This document shows positions 36,855 through 45,566 of a stretch of 64,000 bases of DNA, in pieces. Origin of the DNA: Glaciecola punicea ACAM 611 (GTDB lineage Bacteria; Pseudomonadota; Gammaproteobacteria; Enterobacterales; Alteromonadaceae). Positions within the stretch are counted from its first letter, which is position 1. Each line of letters starts with the position of its first letter. The stretch lies in the NCBI RefSeq assembly GCF_000252165.1, contig NZ_BAET01000002.1:62001-126000 (forward strand), in the 5' to 3' direction. The notes below the pieces were generated by a model. That model did no database searches and was not told the DNA's origin. It was given only the letters and a program-made list of their open reading frames with translations. The position numbers were made by a program, and so were the translations under genes.

Positions 36855-39725
36855 ATGATCCTATTGCGCCTGCTTATTTTACTAATTTCCATAATCTTAA
36901 GCTCCTTAAGCTGGCAAAGTCCGGCACAAAGCCAATACGAAGGTAAAGCGCTTGACGCTTACTTCAACAACGCCATAAACGTTAATCCTTTTGCTGAGTT
37001 TCATGTAACGCAAGAAGACGCACTACTTTCAGACGTGCAGCAGCTCAGTCAGTGGCAAACGCACACAGAGTTTACGACTATTGCAGAGAATTCGGTCTTG
37101 TGGGTGCGCTTTAACATAGCGAATAACGCAACTGTTAACCGCATGCTCACGTTAATAGCTGGCAGTGCTTTTATCGATCGCGTTGATGTATTTTTACTTG
37201 ACGAGCAGGGTCGGATAATTCAAAGCGCACGATCTGAAGACGAACAGTCAAGCGCTACAAATTTAAGCCGCAAAAGCTTCAAAATGCACTTTGTGTCTCG
37301 AAGCGAATCTACCTTTACTATATATGTTCGCATACAAGACGACGCACAAACATTGCTCCCCCTTGAGCTGTGGCAAACCGAAGCTTATTCCCAAGAAGCG
37401 AGCGTGCGGCTTATATTATTAGGCGCAATGAGCGGCGGTTTGTCATTGCTAGCAACTTACTTTTTGCTGACTTACGTGCTGCAAAATGCACCCGCTCGTT
37501 TTTGGTTTTTTTTGTTAGCCACCGGCGCAATGACCACCATGCTCAACGCTGAAGGTATATTACCGTCGTTATTCTTTCTACCATCAATGACCGCTGAGCT
37601 CACCAGTTTAAGTTTAGTACTCACTCTATTTGCGAGCATAAAAATAACCCGTCTTATATTTGACCCAATTCCCTCTTGGTGGGTGGGCACAAATTATGTA
37701 CTTTTAGCACTGCCCTTATTGGGCGTCTTCGTGCTGAGTGATTTTAACCAGTTAGTCGCCTTAATGGCGTTTTCCATTTTCTTTTTCACCAGTAAAATCA
37801 TTGCAACCGTGGTGTACCACAAAGCGATTGATTTACGTAGCGCGGCTATATACTTTATTGGTTGGATATTTTTGGGCTTAGTGGGGATATTCGAATTTTT
37901 AAGCTTTTTGAACCGGGACGATTACCTATCATACACCGCTTTATATCCATTTGCGTTTACGTGTATAGGAGTCATGTTAATTGGCGTGGCTATTATTAGC
38001 CGTGAACAATCCATTCACGCTAAACGTATTTTCTCCCAAGGTGAACAAATAGAACAGCTGCAGCATTACAACGACCTGTTTCAACATGCCGCGGAAGGTC
38101 TTTATACCGCGCTGCCAAACGGTGACCTTATTCAGGTAAATCCTGCTATATGCGCGTTATTTGGTTATAAAAACGGTGATGATTTATTGTCAAACAAACC
38201 CAACATAGCTGACTTTTTGTCCAATACTAAAGGCGCTGACCTTTTATTAGGCGAACTGATTATACAAAAAACGGTGCTAGGTAAAGAAATGAAAGGCAAA
38301 CGCGTTGACGGCAGCGAGTTTTGGTTTTCTATTTCATGCCAGTTGAAAAAAGTAAACGGCGAAAATCTGCACTTTGGTTCACTGTTTGACATTACTCAAA
38401 GACGCCTCCACCAGGTAAACCTGCAGTATTTAAATACCCATGATCAGCTCACTGGCTTATTCAACCGCAGGCACTTTTTGCAAATGATGAATGAGCGCAT
38501 TCAGTCTCGTGAAAATACCAAGAAATTTGCCCTAATATTTTTAGATGTCGATCAGTTTAAAGTCATAAACGACACCTGCGGGCACTCCGCCGGCGATGTC
38601 TTTATAAAAGAGCTCTCGCATGAGCTGTTTGCTGTAGTAAGCGAGCGTTACGCTTTTGCAAGACTCAGTGCCGACCAGTTTGGCTTAATTGTCGATTTTG
38701 AAGATAGCAATGAGCTGCGCATCTTAGCCAACTCACTGCTTGCAAAAGTACGCAAATTTGAGTTTAAATGGGATCGCCACATTTTTAACCAAAGCGTCAG
38801 TATTGGTATCGCATCCTGCGATGACAGTATTCCAAGTGGCGAAGAGCTGCTAAGCTATGCCGACACAGCCTGCTTAATTGCAAAAGAAAGCGGGCGCGAT
38901 AAAATTCAAATCTATTCGCCCGAAATGGGGATGCATTCACACTATAAGCGTGACTTGTTTTGGGTAAATGAAGTTAATAAGGCGATAAAAGATGAAAGCT
39001 TCGCGCTTTTCTATCAACATTATCGACCGCTTAATAAGTCAGACGAATTACAATACTATGAAATATTGGTACGCTTGCGGACAAAAGACAACGACCTGGT
39101 GACACCTGAGTTTTTTATGCCCAGTGCAGAAAAAGCGCTTATTAGCAACAAAATAGACAAGCAAGTTGTTGAAGCCTATTTTAAATGGCTGCAGGCAAAC
39201 CCCGAGCATGAAGCTAAACTAGGCAAAGCCAATATAAACCTTTCAGGCTTATGTCTGTCTGACGACGATTTTCAGTATTTCCTATTAAATGCCTTTGAAA
39301 AGTATAGCATTGCGTACCAGAAAATTTGTTTTGAAATAACCGAAACGATGGCTATTATTAGAATGAATGACGCGGTTGAATTTATGACTAAGTTTAAACG
39401 CCTGGGCTGCACCTTCGCACTTGACGACTTTGGCAGCGGGTTTTCAAGCTATAGCTACTTAAAAGATTTACCGGTAGACTTTGTAAAAATAGATGGTCAC
39501 TTCATTCGCAACATTTTGCACGACCCAATCGACCTCGCCATGGTAAGCTCTATTAAAGATGTCGCGGTGGCCATGAACATCCAAACGGTCGCTAAATCTG
39601 TAGAAACACCTGAAATAATGGTCCAAATTGGAAAAATGGGCGTAAACTTTGCCCAAGGTTATTGTATTGCTAAGCCCGAGCCATTAACCTCTTACACTGA
39701 TTTTTCAGAGCCGCAGCACACGTAG
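36855..39725 (+). CDS. 7TM-DISM/PAS/GGDEF/EAL cyclic-di-GMP protein with degenerate motifs
   Basis: The 956-residue protein has in order: a signal peptide, a 7TMR-DISM extracellular domain (about 40-170), seven membrane helices (about 185-385), a PAS domain (about 400-515), a GGDEF domain (about 525-685) and an EAL domain (about 700-950). The GGDEF site reads SADQF, so cyclase activity is unlikely. In the EAL domain the E-A-L reads E-I-L, and the ExTE Glu (EITETM), DDFGSG and KIDGHF are kept, but the usual A-E-G-V-E-T reads A-K-S-V-E-T. Phosphodiesterase activity is therefore uncertain. It may sense an envelope ligand and bind cyclic-di-GMP. Confidence 0.92.
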   Translation: MILLRLLILLISIILSSLSWQSPAQSQYEGKALDAYFNNAINVNPFAEFHVTQEDALLSDVQQLSQWQTHTEFTTIAENSVLWVRFNIANNATVNRMLTLIAGSAFIDRVDVFLLDEQGRIIQSARSEDEQSSATNLSRKSFKMHFVSRSESTFTIYVRIQDDAQTLLPLELWQTEAYSQEASVRLILLGAMSGGLSLLATYFLLTYVLQNAPARFWFFLLATGAMTTMLNAEGILPSLFFLPSMTAELTSLSLVLTLFASIKITRLIFDPIPSWWVGTNYVLLALPLLGVFVLSDFNQLVALMAFSIFFFTSKIIATVVYHKAIDLRSAAIYFIGWIFLGLVGIFEFLSFLNRDDYLSYTALYPFAFTCIGVMLIGVAIISREQSIHAKRIFSQGEQIEQLQHYNDLFQHAAEGLYTALPNGDLIQVNPAICALFGYKNGDDLLSNKPNIADFLSNTKGADLLLGELIIQKTVLGKEMKGKRVDGSEFWFSISCQLKKVNGENLHFGSLFDITQRRLHQVNLQYLNTHDQLTGLFNRRHFLQMMNERIQSRENTKKFALIFLDVDQFKVINDTCGHSAGDVFIKELSHELFAVVSERYAFARLSADQFGLIVDFEDSNELRILANSLLAKVRKFEFKWDRHIFNQSVSIGIASCDDSIPSGEELLSYADTACLIAKESGRDKIQIYSPEMGMHSHYKRDLFWVNEVNKAIKDESFALFYQHYRPLNKSDELQYYEILVRLRTKDNDLVTPEFFMPSAEKALISNKIDKQVVEAYFKWLQANPEHEAKLGKANINLSGLCLSDDDFQYFLLNAFEKYSIAYQKICFEITETMAIIRMNDAVEFMTKFKRLGCTFALDDFGSGFSSYSYLKDLPVDFVKIDGHFIRNILHDPIDLAMVSSIKDVAVAMNIQTVAKSVETPEIMVQIGKMGVNFAQGYCIAKPEPLTSYTDFSEPQHT

Positions 39726-39843
39726 ACATTTCATCACGTGGAATATGTATTGCCGCAAATAGACGCTTGTAATTGTGGTTTGGGTCCCAGTTGCTTGTTT
39801 ACGTATAAAAGCCGCAAAATAAAAGTACAAAAAGCAGAAATAA

Positions 39844-40461
39844 ATGACATCTAACACGCCTAAATTTGAGTTTATCAGTCAAGCAAAGTTACCCACCCGA
39901 TATGGGGATTTTACGATCCACGGGTTTATCGACCATAGCAATGGTCAAGAGCATGTAGCACTTTCCTACGGTAATTGGGATCCTATTGCAACCGTGCCCA
40001 TTCGCGTTCATTCAGAGTGTTTAACCGGCGATGCTCTTTTTAGCACCCGCTGCGACTGCGGCTTTCAACTAGAAAGAGCGCTTGAAAATATCGTAGAGCA
40101 TGGTTACGGCGTGCTTTTATATTTACGCCAAGAAGGTCGCGGCATAGGACTGCTAAATAAGATCCGCGCCTATAATCTTCAAGACCAAGGTTACGACACG
40201 GTAGAGGCGAATGAACATTTAGGCTTTGATGCTGACTTACGCGACTATGCGATTTGTAAAGTTATGCTAGACACTTTATACGTTAGCAACGTTGAGATCA
40301 TGACTAACAATCCTCAAAAGATTCAGGCCTTAACGGATTTAGGTGTTAATATTATTTCTCGCCGTCCCATTGATCACGGCATCACCGAAGATAATAAAGT
40401 GTATCTACGGACAAAGACCACCAAGCTTGGGCATAAATTTAACCCCGACAGCCTTAAGTGA
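39844..40461 (+). CDS. ribA: GTP cyclohydrolase II
   Basis: RibA opens GTP to the pyrimidine that starts riboflavin synthesis. The 205-residue protein has the zinc site HSECLTGDALFSTRCDCG (three Cys), the catalytic segment LRQEGRGIGLLNKI and the GTP-binding YDTVEANEHLGFDADLRDY. It is a single-domain enzyme, not fused to RibB. No FMN riboswitch was recognised upstream; only 118 bases separate it from the GGDEF/EAL gene. Identification is secure. Confidence 0.96.
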   Translation: MTSNTPKFEFISQAKLPTRYGDFTIHGFIDHSNGQEHVALSYGNWDPIATVPIRVHSECLTGDALFSTRCDCGFQLERALENIVEHGYGVLLYLRQEGRGIGLLNKIRAYNLQDQGYDTVEANEHLGFDADLRDYAICKVMLDTLYVSNVEIMTNNPQKIQALTDLGVNIISRRPIDHGITEDNKVYLRTKTTKLGHKFNPDSLK

Positions 40462-40698
40462 ATAAGGCGCGTAAGTGTTCGATCCTATTAATGTTTGAAA
40501 CTACACAAGACTTAGGCATGACGGCAAACGTGCCACAAACTGATAGCTCGTTTAGCGTTACCACGAAAATTCGCTTTGCCTAACTAGTAACCAGAGCTTA
40601 TTGCTCAGATTTTGCTTCAACCAACCGCTTAAATCTCACTCTGTACAATGCGCATCGAAATGCGCATAATGGTGGGGCTGAATAAAAAGGAAAAACTT

Positions 40699-40944
40699 AT
40701 GAGTCATCTTTACGATATCAATGCCCCTAAAAAACCAACTAATTTATCGGTTAATAGCGATTTATTAAAACGCTCAAAAAAATTAAACGTTAATCTTTCT
40801 GCTACGCTTGAGCAGGCCCTAAATGAAAAATTAGCCATACTTGAAAGTGAGAGATGGAAAGCGGAAAACAAAACCGCCATCTCGGCTTACAACAAATATA
40901 TAGAAGCAAATGGTTGTTTCAGTGACGAATACAGAGAACTTTAA
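40699..40944 (+). CDS. ccdA: CcdA-family antitoxin
   Basis: CcdA binds and neutralises the gyrase poison CcdB and represses its own operon. From the ATG at 40699, which has an AAGGAA site six bases upstream, the product has 81 residues: an N-terminal ribbon-helix-helix segment (PTNLSVNSDLLKRSKKLNVN) and a C-terminal acidic tail (NKYIEANGCFSDEYREL) that binds the toxin. The tail's W/N-K-x-I-E-x-x-G pattern is typical. The stop shares a base with the ATG of ccdB, so translation is coupled. Confidence 0.9.
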   Translation: MSHLYDINAPKKPTNLSVNSDLLKRSKKLNVNLSATLEQALNEKLAILESERWKAENKTAISAYNKYIEANGCFSDEYREL

Positions 40945-41261
40945 TGGCGCAATTTGAAATCTATAGAAACCCATCTCAGAAAACTAAAGAGGCTTTCCCT
41001 TATATCGTCGACATCCAACATTCAATAATAAATGACTTAGCCACTAGACTAATAATTCCCCTAGCAAATGCTGAAGTTTTGTCTAATCAAGCAATGAAAA
41101 AGTTGACGCCGTTAATTGAATACAATGATAGGAAATACTTTCTAGTTACACCTCAGCTAACATCAATGCCAAAGCGGCTTCTGAAGCAGCCGTTAGGAAC
41201 CATTGAACTGCAAAGGCACCATATTATCGATGCATTGGATTTTGCTATCACCGGTATTTAA
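40944..41261 (+). CDS. ccdB: CcdB-family toxin
   Basis: CcdB traps DNA gyrase on cleaved DNA. The 105-residue product has the family core: QFEIYRNPSQKTKEAFPYIVDIQ, TRLIIPLAN, the PQLTSMPKRLLKQPLG loop and a C-terminus ending DFAITGI, where the last three residues in F-plasmid CcdB (W-G-I) contact gyrase. Here the end is T-G-I, so the Trp is replaced; activity may differ. It is the second gene of a chromosomal ccd operon between ribA and an ATP-grasp gene. Confidence 0.9.
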   Translation: MAQFEIYRNPSQKTKEAFPYIVDIQHSIINDLATRLIIPLANAEVLSNQAMKKLTPLIEYNDRKYFLVTPQLTSMPKRLLKQPLGTIELQRHHIIDALDFAITGI

Positions 41262-41457
41262 ATCTGCTTATTTAGGAGGCTTTGCTCCAGTCTCCAATGT
41301 GCCATTTGTGATCATTAGAGACGACCTTATTCATTATTCCTTGCGCAAATTCAAGCTGTATCAAAAATGTATGGTTAATAAAAGTTAAGCAGATTTTAAA
41401 GGATGTTCAGTTTCAAACATTAACTCAATAATACAGTAAGGCCATTCTGATAAGGTC

Positions 41458-42336
41458 TTAAGCTTGCGCCCGCTTTACGATTGCCTGTGCAAACCGCAAT
41501 GCCGAAGCCTCATCCATATTAAAGTACAAAGAAGGCTCTATCAGCTCTACTTCAATAATCGCTAAACCTTTGGCGGTGCTTAGCATGTCTATGCGAGCAT
41601 AAAGGGCACTTTCAGGTAAAGCATTCAAGGTTTTTAACGCCAGTGCTAGCATGGCCTCGCTAGGCGCAATACTGTGCAGTTGCCCGCCATGCTCTTCTTG
41701 CACTCTAAAATCGCCACTGGCGGGCACCTTGTTAATGCTATGACTATATTCACCGCCAAAGTAGAAAAGTGAATATTCGCCCTCATCAACAATACTTTTT
41801 TCAAAAGCTTGGACCATAATTTCACGCCCTTGCAGCTCTTTTTTTATGCTTTGTTGGTTAAATAAAAAGTCTTCTTCGTTTAAGCGATAGGTGAAGTCGG
41901 CATTAGCACTTATCAGCGGCTTTATAATAATGTCACTTGTGCCAAAGTAGTTAAAGGCAGCTTGAATTTGTTTGCTATTGAAGGCGCCTAGCCAAATCGT
42001 GGGCAGAATATCCACGCCTTTTTCTGCCAAGTCTTTCAAATACGATTTAGATATGTTGTATTGCATTAACGCTAAGGGGTTTTCTAAATGTGCACTGCTA
42101 GCGTCAATGCGCGCAAGTGTTTGCATAAAAGAGTCTGCGTGTAGCTGATAATCCCAGGTACTTCTGACTATTACTACATCATACTGGCTGTAGTCTATTT
42201 CTTTATCATGCCATGATACATCGTCAACCTGCCAGCCAAGCGCGGCTAAATGCGGTTTAACTAAATCATCGTAAACAAAGAAATTTTCGAGACCTGTAGT
42301 GGTTAAGAATGCACAACGACCCATGTAAAATCTCAT
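41458..42336 (-). CDS. ATP-grasp domain protein
   Basis: The product is about 292 residues from the chosen ATG (42336). It resembles the RimK/glutathione-synthetase-like ATP-grasp family: FLTTTGLENFFVYDDL at the start, YDVVIVRSTWDYQ, then the ATP-binding lysine region DIIIKPLISANADFT, and an acidic metal site near the end (IIEVELIEPSLYFN, with E-x-x-x-x-x-P-x-L). Such enzymes ligate a carboxylate to an amine using ATP. An ATG four codons later is also possible; the frame further upstream is not conserved-looking. It lies 107 bases downstream of the VWA operon on the same strand and may belong to it. Confidence 0.8.
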   Translation of the reverse strand: MRFYMGRCAFLTTTGLENFFVYDDLVKPHLAALGWQVDDVSWHDKEIDYSQYDVVIVRSTWDYQLHADSFMQTLARIDASSAHLENPLALMQYNISKSYLKDLAEKGVDILPTIWLGAFNSKQIQAAFNYFGTSDIIIKPLISANADFTYRLNEEDFLFNQQSIKKELQGREIMVQAFEKSIVDEGEYSLFYFGGEYSHSINKVPASGDFRVQEEHGGQLHSIAPSEAMLALALKTLNALPESALYARIDMLSTAKGLAIIEVELIEPSLYFNMDEASALRFAQAIVKRAQA

Positions 42337-42443
42337 CTTGGGATTTGAACTGGGCCGTAGCCTAAGGTAAAAACACACTGGGGTCGAGTGAAAAAAATTA
42401 TAAACAAAACAAGCTTGACAGAGCATCACATAAGCACAGCAAA

Positions 42444-43415
42444 CTACTTAGACAAAAATGTGCCTCTGTTTTGCCTGGCAACTTCTGTCATTAAAGTAGA
42501 AAAGCGCAAACTATCTTCGCCTAACGCGCGACTAGCTTGGCGAAAGCCAATGGCATGAATACGGGCTAGCTTCTGGCCATTTGCGTCGGTGTTTAGGCGA
42601 TTTATGTTGGCTAAGGTAAGGTCATACGAACCACCCGAATAGTCATCGCCAAATACATAGAGGGCAAGGGAATCGGTTCGTTTAGCGTAAACCTGCAGCG
42701 CCCGCTCTATACCTTCAACGGGAGAACTATTTGAGCTACCCGACCATACGCTCATGGCTCGCAATACTCCACTACGCTGGGCTGGCGTGTCATTTCGCCA
42801 GCGGCCCGCGCTAGTAGGCAATAAATACTCACCGTTGTCGGACATAACTTGAAAGCCTTTTACCTCGGGGTGATTATTAAGTACTTCTCGCATGCTGCTT
42901 ATGACTGTCGCCCACATGCTTTTCATACTGCCAGAAGTATCCACAATAAAAATAACATAGTCACTATCTACCGGAATACCGCCTACTTCGTCATCACGCT
43001 CGGGTGCATCGCCAACACTTATAGCCGCTCGTTTGCGCTGTTCTAATACTACTTCAAGGCCAAAAGCTTCGTCGTTAAGCTGCTGTAAATTTTGCTGAGA
43101 ACGGTTTATGTCTGCTGCTAAGGCTTGGGCTTTTGAATCATTGCTTGCTCCTTCTTGCTGCGCACTTTGCAACTTTGCTTGCTGGGCGGCCATTTGCGCT
43201 TCTAAATCCTCTAATGTGGTTTGGGCATCAGACAACGCGGTAATCGACTCGGTAATCGACTCGGTAATTTGCGCTACGTTAGCCGACTGGCTAAAATCAG
43301 CTTCCTCGCCGTTTTTCGCCAGTAGTATAAGCATAACGACCGCGCCAAAAGCACATGAAATCACATCTAAAAACGACAGGTTAAACACTTCTATTGGGGT
43401 ACGTCTTTTCTTCAT
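42444..43415 (-). CDS. Membrane-anchored coiled-coil VWA protein (second copy)
   Basis: The 323-residue protein begins with a basic stretch (KKRRTP) and one membrane helix containing FLDVISCAFGAV, then a long helical, Gln/Ala-rich coiled coil (about residues 45-130) and a VWA domain. The metal-ion-dependent adhesion site starts DTSGS (about Asp159). The Asp in F-L-D-V at the start of the helix matches the proton-binding Asp of ExbD/TolR (F-I-D-V). I take the ATG at 43415 because it overlaps the stop of the first VWA gene as ATGA; an ATG two codons upstream is possible. It is the last clear member of the eight-gene run. Function unknown; probably a stator or effector subunit. Confidence 0.85.
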   Translation of the reverse strand: MKKRRTPIEVFNLSFLDVISCAFGAVVMLILLAKNGEEADFSQSANVAQITESITESITALSDAQTTLEDLEAQMAAQQAKLQSAQQEGASNDSKAQALAADINRSQQNLQQLNDEAFGLEVVLEQRKRAAISVGDAPERDDEVGGIPVDSDYVIFIVDTSGSMKSMWATVISSMREVLNNHPEVKGFQVMSDNGEYLLPTSAGRWRNDTPAQRSGVLRAMSVWSGSSNSSPVEGIERALQVYAKRTDSLALYVFGDDYSGGSYDLTLANINRLNTDANGQKLARIHAIGFRQASRALGEDSLRFSTLMTEVARQNRGTFLSK

Positions 43416-44482
43416 GGCCAAGTGCCAGCAGGGCTTATAAATGTGCCGCCTGTTACGCTAGCCCACTGCCAATATAACGCCGAGGCCTGTGGATCGCCTT
43501 CAAGGGGCAATAAAATGACATTGGTGCGCGCACCTGCCAATTTATTTATGTTTAAAGTACGTTGCATCACCGCGACTCTGCAAGCACCCGATATAGTTGT
43601 CTGCTGGCCTGGCAATGGATTACAGCCGCGCGAAGTAGAAAATCCGCTTGATGCGTTAATTAAAGACGGCAATCCATCAGTAATAATATATAAATCGGTC
43701 ATGTCAGGCATTACGCTTTGAAGCTGCGCTAAGCCTTCTTGTAAGTTTGTGCCATTTTGCGGCACTAGGGCATTTACGTCGGCAACCAGCGCTTGTATGT
43801 TAGTACTTACCTTAGCGCTGATAACCGCCTGAGAGCGAAGTACCTGCGCCTTATCGTTAAAACTTACCACCGCAACGCGCGCGCTATCAGGCAGACGTGC
43901 TAGCATCCATTTAACAATATTCAAAGTTCGCTGCCACTTAGGACCGGCCTTTTTAACCGCATCGGGGGCAAGTTTGCGCTTGATAATATCAATTAAGCCC
44001 TCGTCGGTCATAGAGGCGCTGGTGTCTATTAAAATGCCAATTCTTTGCCCTTCAACAATAAGGCCTAACAAATAGGTTTCTTCATTGATTGCAGGTAGCG
44101 CAATCGCATCATCGGCAGTTTGCGGCGCAATAGCGGCAACCGCATCTTCAAGCTTGGCAATTACTGCTTTTTTATCTGCTATAGCCTGCTGCAGGGCTTT
44201 TTGCTGAATGCTCAATTGCCCAATGCGCCTTGCTTGTTCGCTTGCATTAGCCTGCTGCTGCGATAGGTCTTGCGCTTGATTACTCAAACTATTAGCAAGG
44301 CTTTGGGATTGATTTTGTGCAGCGGCAAGCTCTTGCGCTAAGGTTTCTATTTCGTCACTGGGAATAAGTGTATCGTCGTTAAAATTCACAATGAGGAGGA
44401 TGAGTAAAACCGCCCCTAAGCCACAGGCCATTACGTCTAAAAAGGCGAGATTGAAACCGTTTTCACGTCTTTTAGTGACCAT
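43412..44482 (-). CDS. Membrane-anchored coiled-coil VWA protein (first copy)
   Basis: The 356-residue protein has the same plan as its downstream neighbour: basic N-terminus (TKRRENG), one membrane helix beginning FNLAFLDVMACGLGAVLLIL with Asp16, a Gln/Ala-rich coiled coil (about 44-115) and a VWA domain. The metal site is complete: DTSAS at 153-157, a Thr in GTNLQEGL and an Asp in YIITDGLPS. The VWA domain would sit in the periplasm and bind a protein ligand through Mg2+. The two VWA proteins are probably ancient duplicates. The leader between this gene and the ExbB-like gene holds a 13-bp tandem repeat. Confidence 0.87.
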   Translation of the reverse strand: MVTKRRENGFNLAFLDVMACGLGAVLLILLIVNFNDDTLIPSDEIETLAQELAAAQNQSQSLANSLSNQAQDLSQQQANASEQARRIGQLSIQQKALQQAIADKKAVIAKLEDAVAAIAPQTADDAIALPAINEETYLLGLIVEGQRIGILIDTSASMTDEGLIDIIKRKLAPDAVKKAGPKWQRTLNIVKWMLARLPDSARVAVVSFNDKAQVLRSQAVISAKVSTNIQALVADVNALVPQNGTNLQEGLAQLQSVMPDMTDLYIITDGLPSLINASSGFSTSRGCNPLPGQQTTISGACRVAVMQRTLNINKLAGARTNVILLPLEGDPQASALYWQWASVTGGTFISPAGTWP

Positions 44483-44494
44483 AATTAACGACCA

Positions 44495-44532
44495 TAACTA
44501 TCCACTGTAACTATCCACTATAACTATCCACC
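44495..44532. repeat. 13-bp tandem repeat, three units
   Basis: Three near-identical head-to-tail copies of TAACTATCCACTG/A (the last ends CACC) lie in the 73-base gap between the ExbB-like gene and the first VWA gene, ending about 13 bases before the VWA start. On the transcribed strand each copy reads GTGGATAGTTA. Confidence 0.85.
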
Positions 44533-44555
44533 ATATTCAACCCGCATAAACGACA

Positions 44556-45341
44556 CTATTCCTGCTGGTGAAGCTGCGTTAACAAGTGTTTTTCGCAGTT
44601 CTTTTGCGTGTTTATTACCATTTCGTCTTGTCTGTTATTTAGCACATGTAGTAAATACATAAGAATAATGGAGATTATTAAGCTCACAAGGGTTGAGTTA
44701 AAAGCGACGCCGAGCTTGTCGACCATGCCTGAAATATCACCTGCCACCGCTTCTTCTGCCTTTGCCAAAGCAGAACCAATACCTCTTACAGTGCCAATAA
44801 ACCCGATGCTGGGAATAGCCCAAATAAAATATCGGATCATGCTGTTACCCGATTCTAATTGCGCCGCGAGCATCTCTACATTTTCGGTAATAGCGTTGGA
44901 AGCGTGCTGCACGTTCTGGGTGTTTTTATAGCGGCGTAAACAATTAATCCAAGTCGACATAGAGCTGTTTTCTGCGTAGGCGCTTTGCTCTAATTCGTTA
45001 AGCGCTTCGCTGACATTAAGCGCTTGTGTTTTGTCATATGCCTGTAGGTAATCCATGGTAAAAAGAGGCTCTTCGTGAAACACAATGCGCTGGTATTTAT
45101 ACATAATCAAAAAACCACAAAACAGCCCAATAGTCACACTAGCCTGCTGTTCAAAGTCTTTTAATATAACCCAAATATTGCTAGTGGCACCGCTGCCATA
45201 GGCGGCAACGGCAGCTTCAGCGAACGGCCTTATTGCGCCTTGGTAAAGCAGATGTACAGCGGTAACTATGACTAAGAAAACAATCATAGATACCACCTGC
45301 GATGGGTTCATGCTTGAGGTATGCGCGCTGATTTTTGTCAT
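44556..45341 (-). CDS. MotA/TolQ/ExbB-family proton-channel subunit
   Basis: The 261-residue protein has membrane helices at about 16-34, 67-82, 168-190 and 213-234, with a cytoplasmic domain of about 85 residues between the second and third. The ExbB/TolQ signature is seen in IPSIGFIGTVRGIGSAL (177-193) and in VAFNSTLVSLIISIILMYLL (212-231), where the small and Thr/Ser residues line the channel. Such subunits form a pentamer around ExbD/TolR/MotB partners and use ion flow to do work. The only partner candidates here are the two F-L-D-V VWA proteins downstream. Its ATG directly follows the stop of the 42-residue peptide gene. Confidence 0.9.
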   Translation of the reverse strand: MTKISAHTSSMNPSQVVSMIVFLVIVTAVHLLYQGAIRPFAEAAVAAYGSGATSNIWVILKDFEQQASVTIGLFCGFLIMYKYQRIVFHEEPLFTMDYLQAYDKTQALNVSEALNELEQSAYAENSSMSTWINCLRRYKNTQNVQHASNAITENVEMLAAQLESGNSMIRYFIWAIPSIGFIGTVRGIGSALAKAEEAVAGDISGMVDKLGVAFNSTLVSLIISIILMYLLHVLNNRQDEMVINTQKNCEKHLLTQLHQQE

Positions 45342-45470
45342 TTAAATATCGCTCGGTAAGCTAGCTGGCGAGTCTATACTAATTTGCACCGCGGTAACCA
45401 CGCCAGCGGCGGCTAATGCAGCAAGGCACAGGCCTATTAGGATAAGTTTACGTCTTGTTTGTTTATTCAT
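45342..45470 (-). CDS. 42-residue single-helix membrane peptide
   Basis: A short gene reads MNKQTRRKL, then a hydrophobic helix (LILIGLCLAALAAAGVVTAV) and a short polar tail ending SDI. The stop codon TAA is immediately followed by the ATG of the ExbB-like gene, which is strong evidence that it is translated as part of the operon. Topology is likely N-in. No family is recognised. It may be a small accessory subunit of the channel complex. The ribosome-binding site (AGAGC) is weak. Confidence 0.65.
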   Translation of the reverse strand: MNKQTRRKLILIGLCLAALAAAGVVTAVQISIDSPASLPSDI

Positions 45471-45566
45471 TATTTGCTCTATTTAGTCCTTACGTCGCTC
45501 AAACTGAGCCTTGTTTACGTGTATTAAGCAACTGCTACCAATGCCGGTTAGCGTCTATTGTAAAGC

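Noticed and set aside
39726-39843. FMN riboswitch before ribA
   Set aside because: Only 118 bases are available and no RFN-type conserved stems were recognised.
41203-41388. Extra small gene overlapping the end of ccdB
   Set aside because: It overlaps ccdB in another frame, has no ribosome-binding site and no recognisable features.
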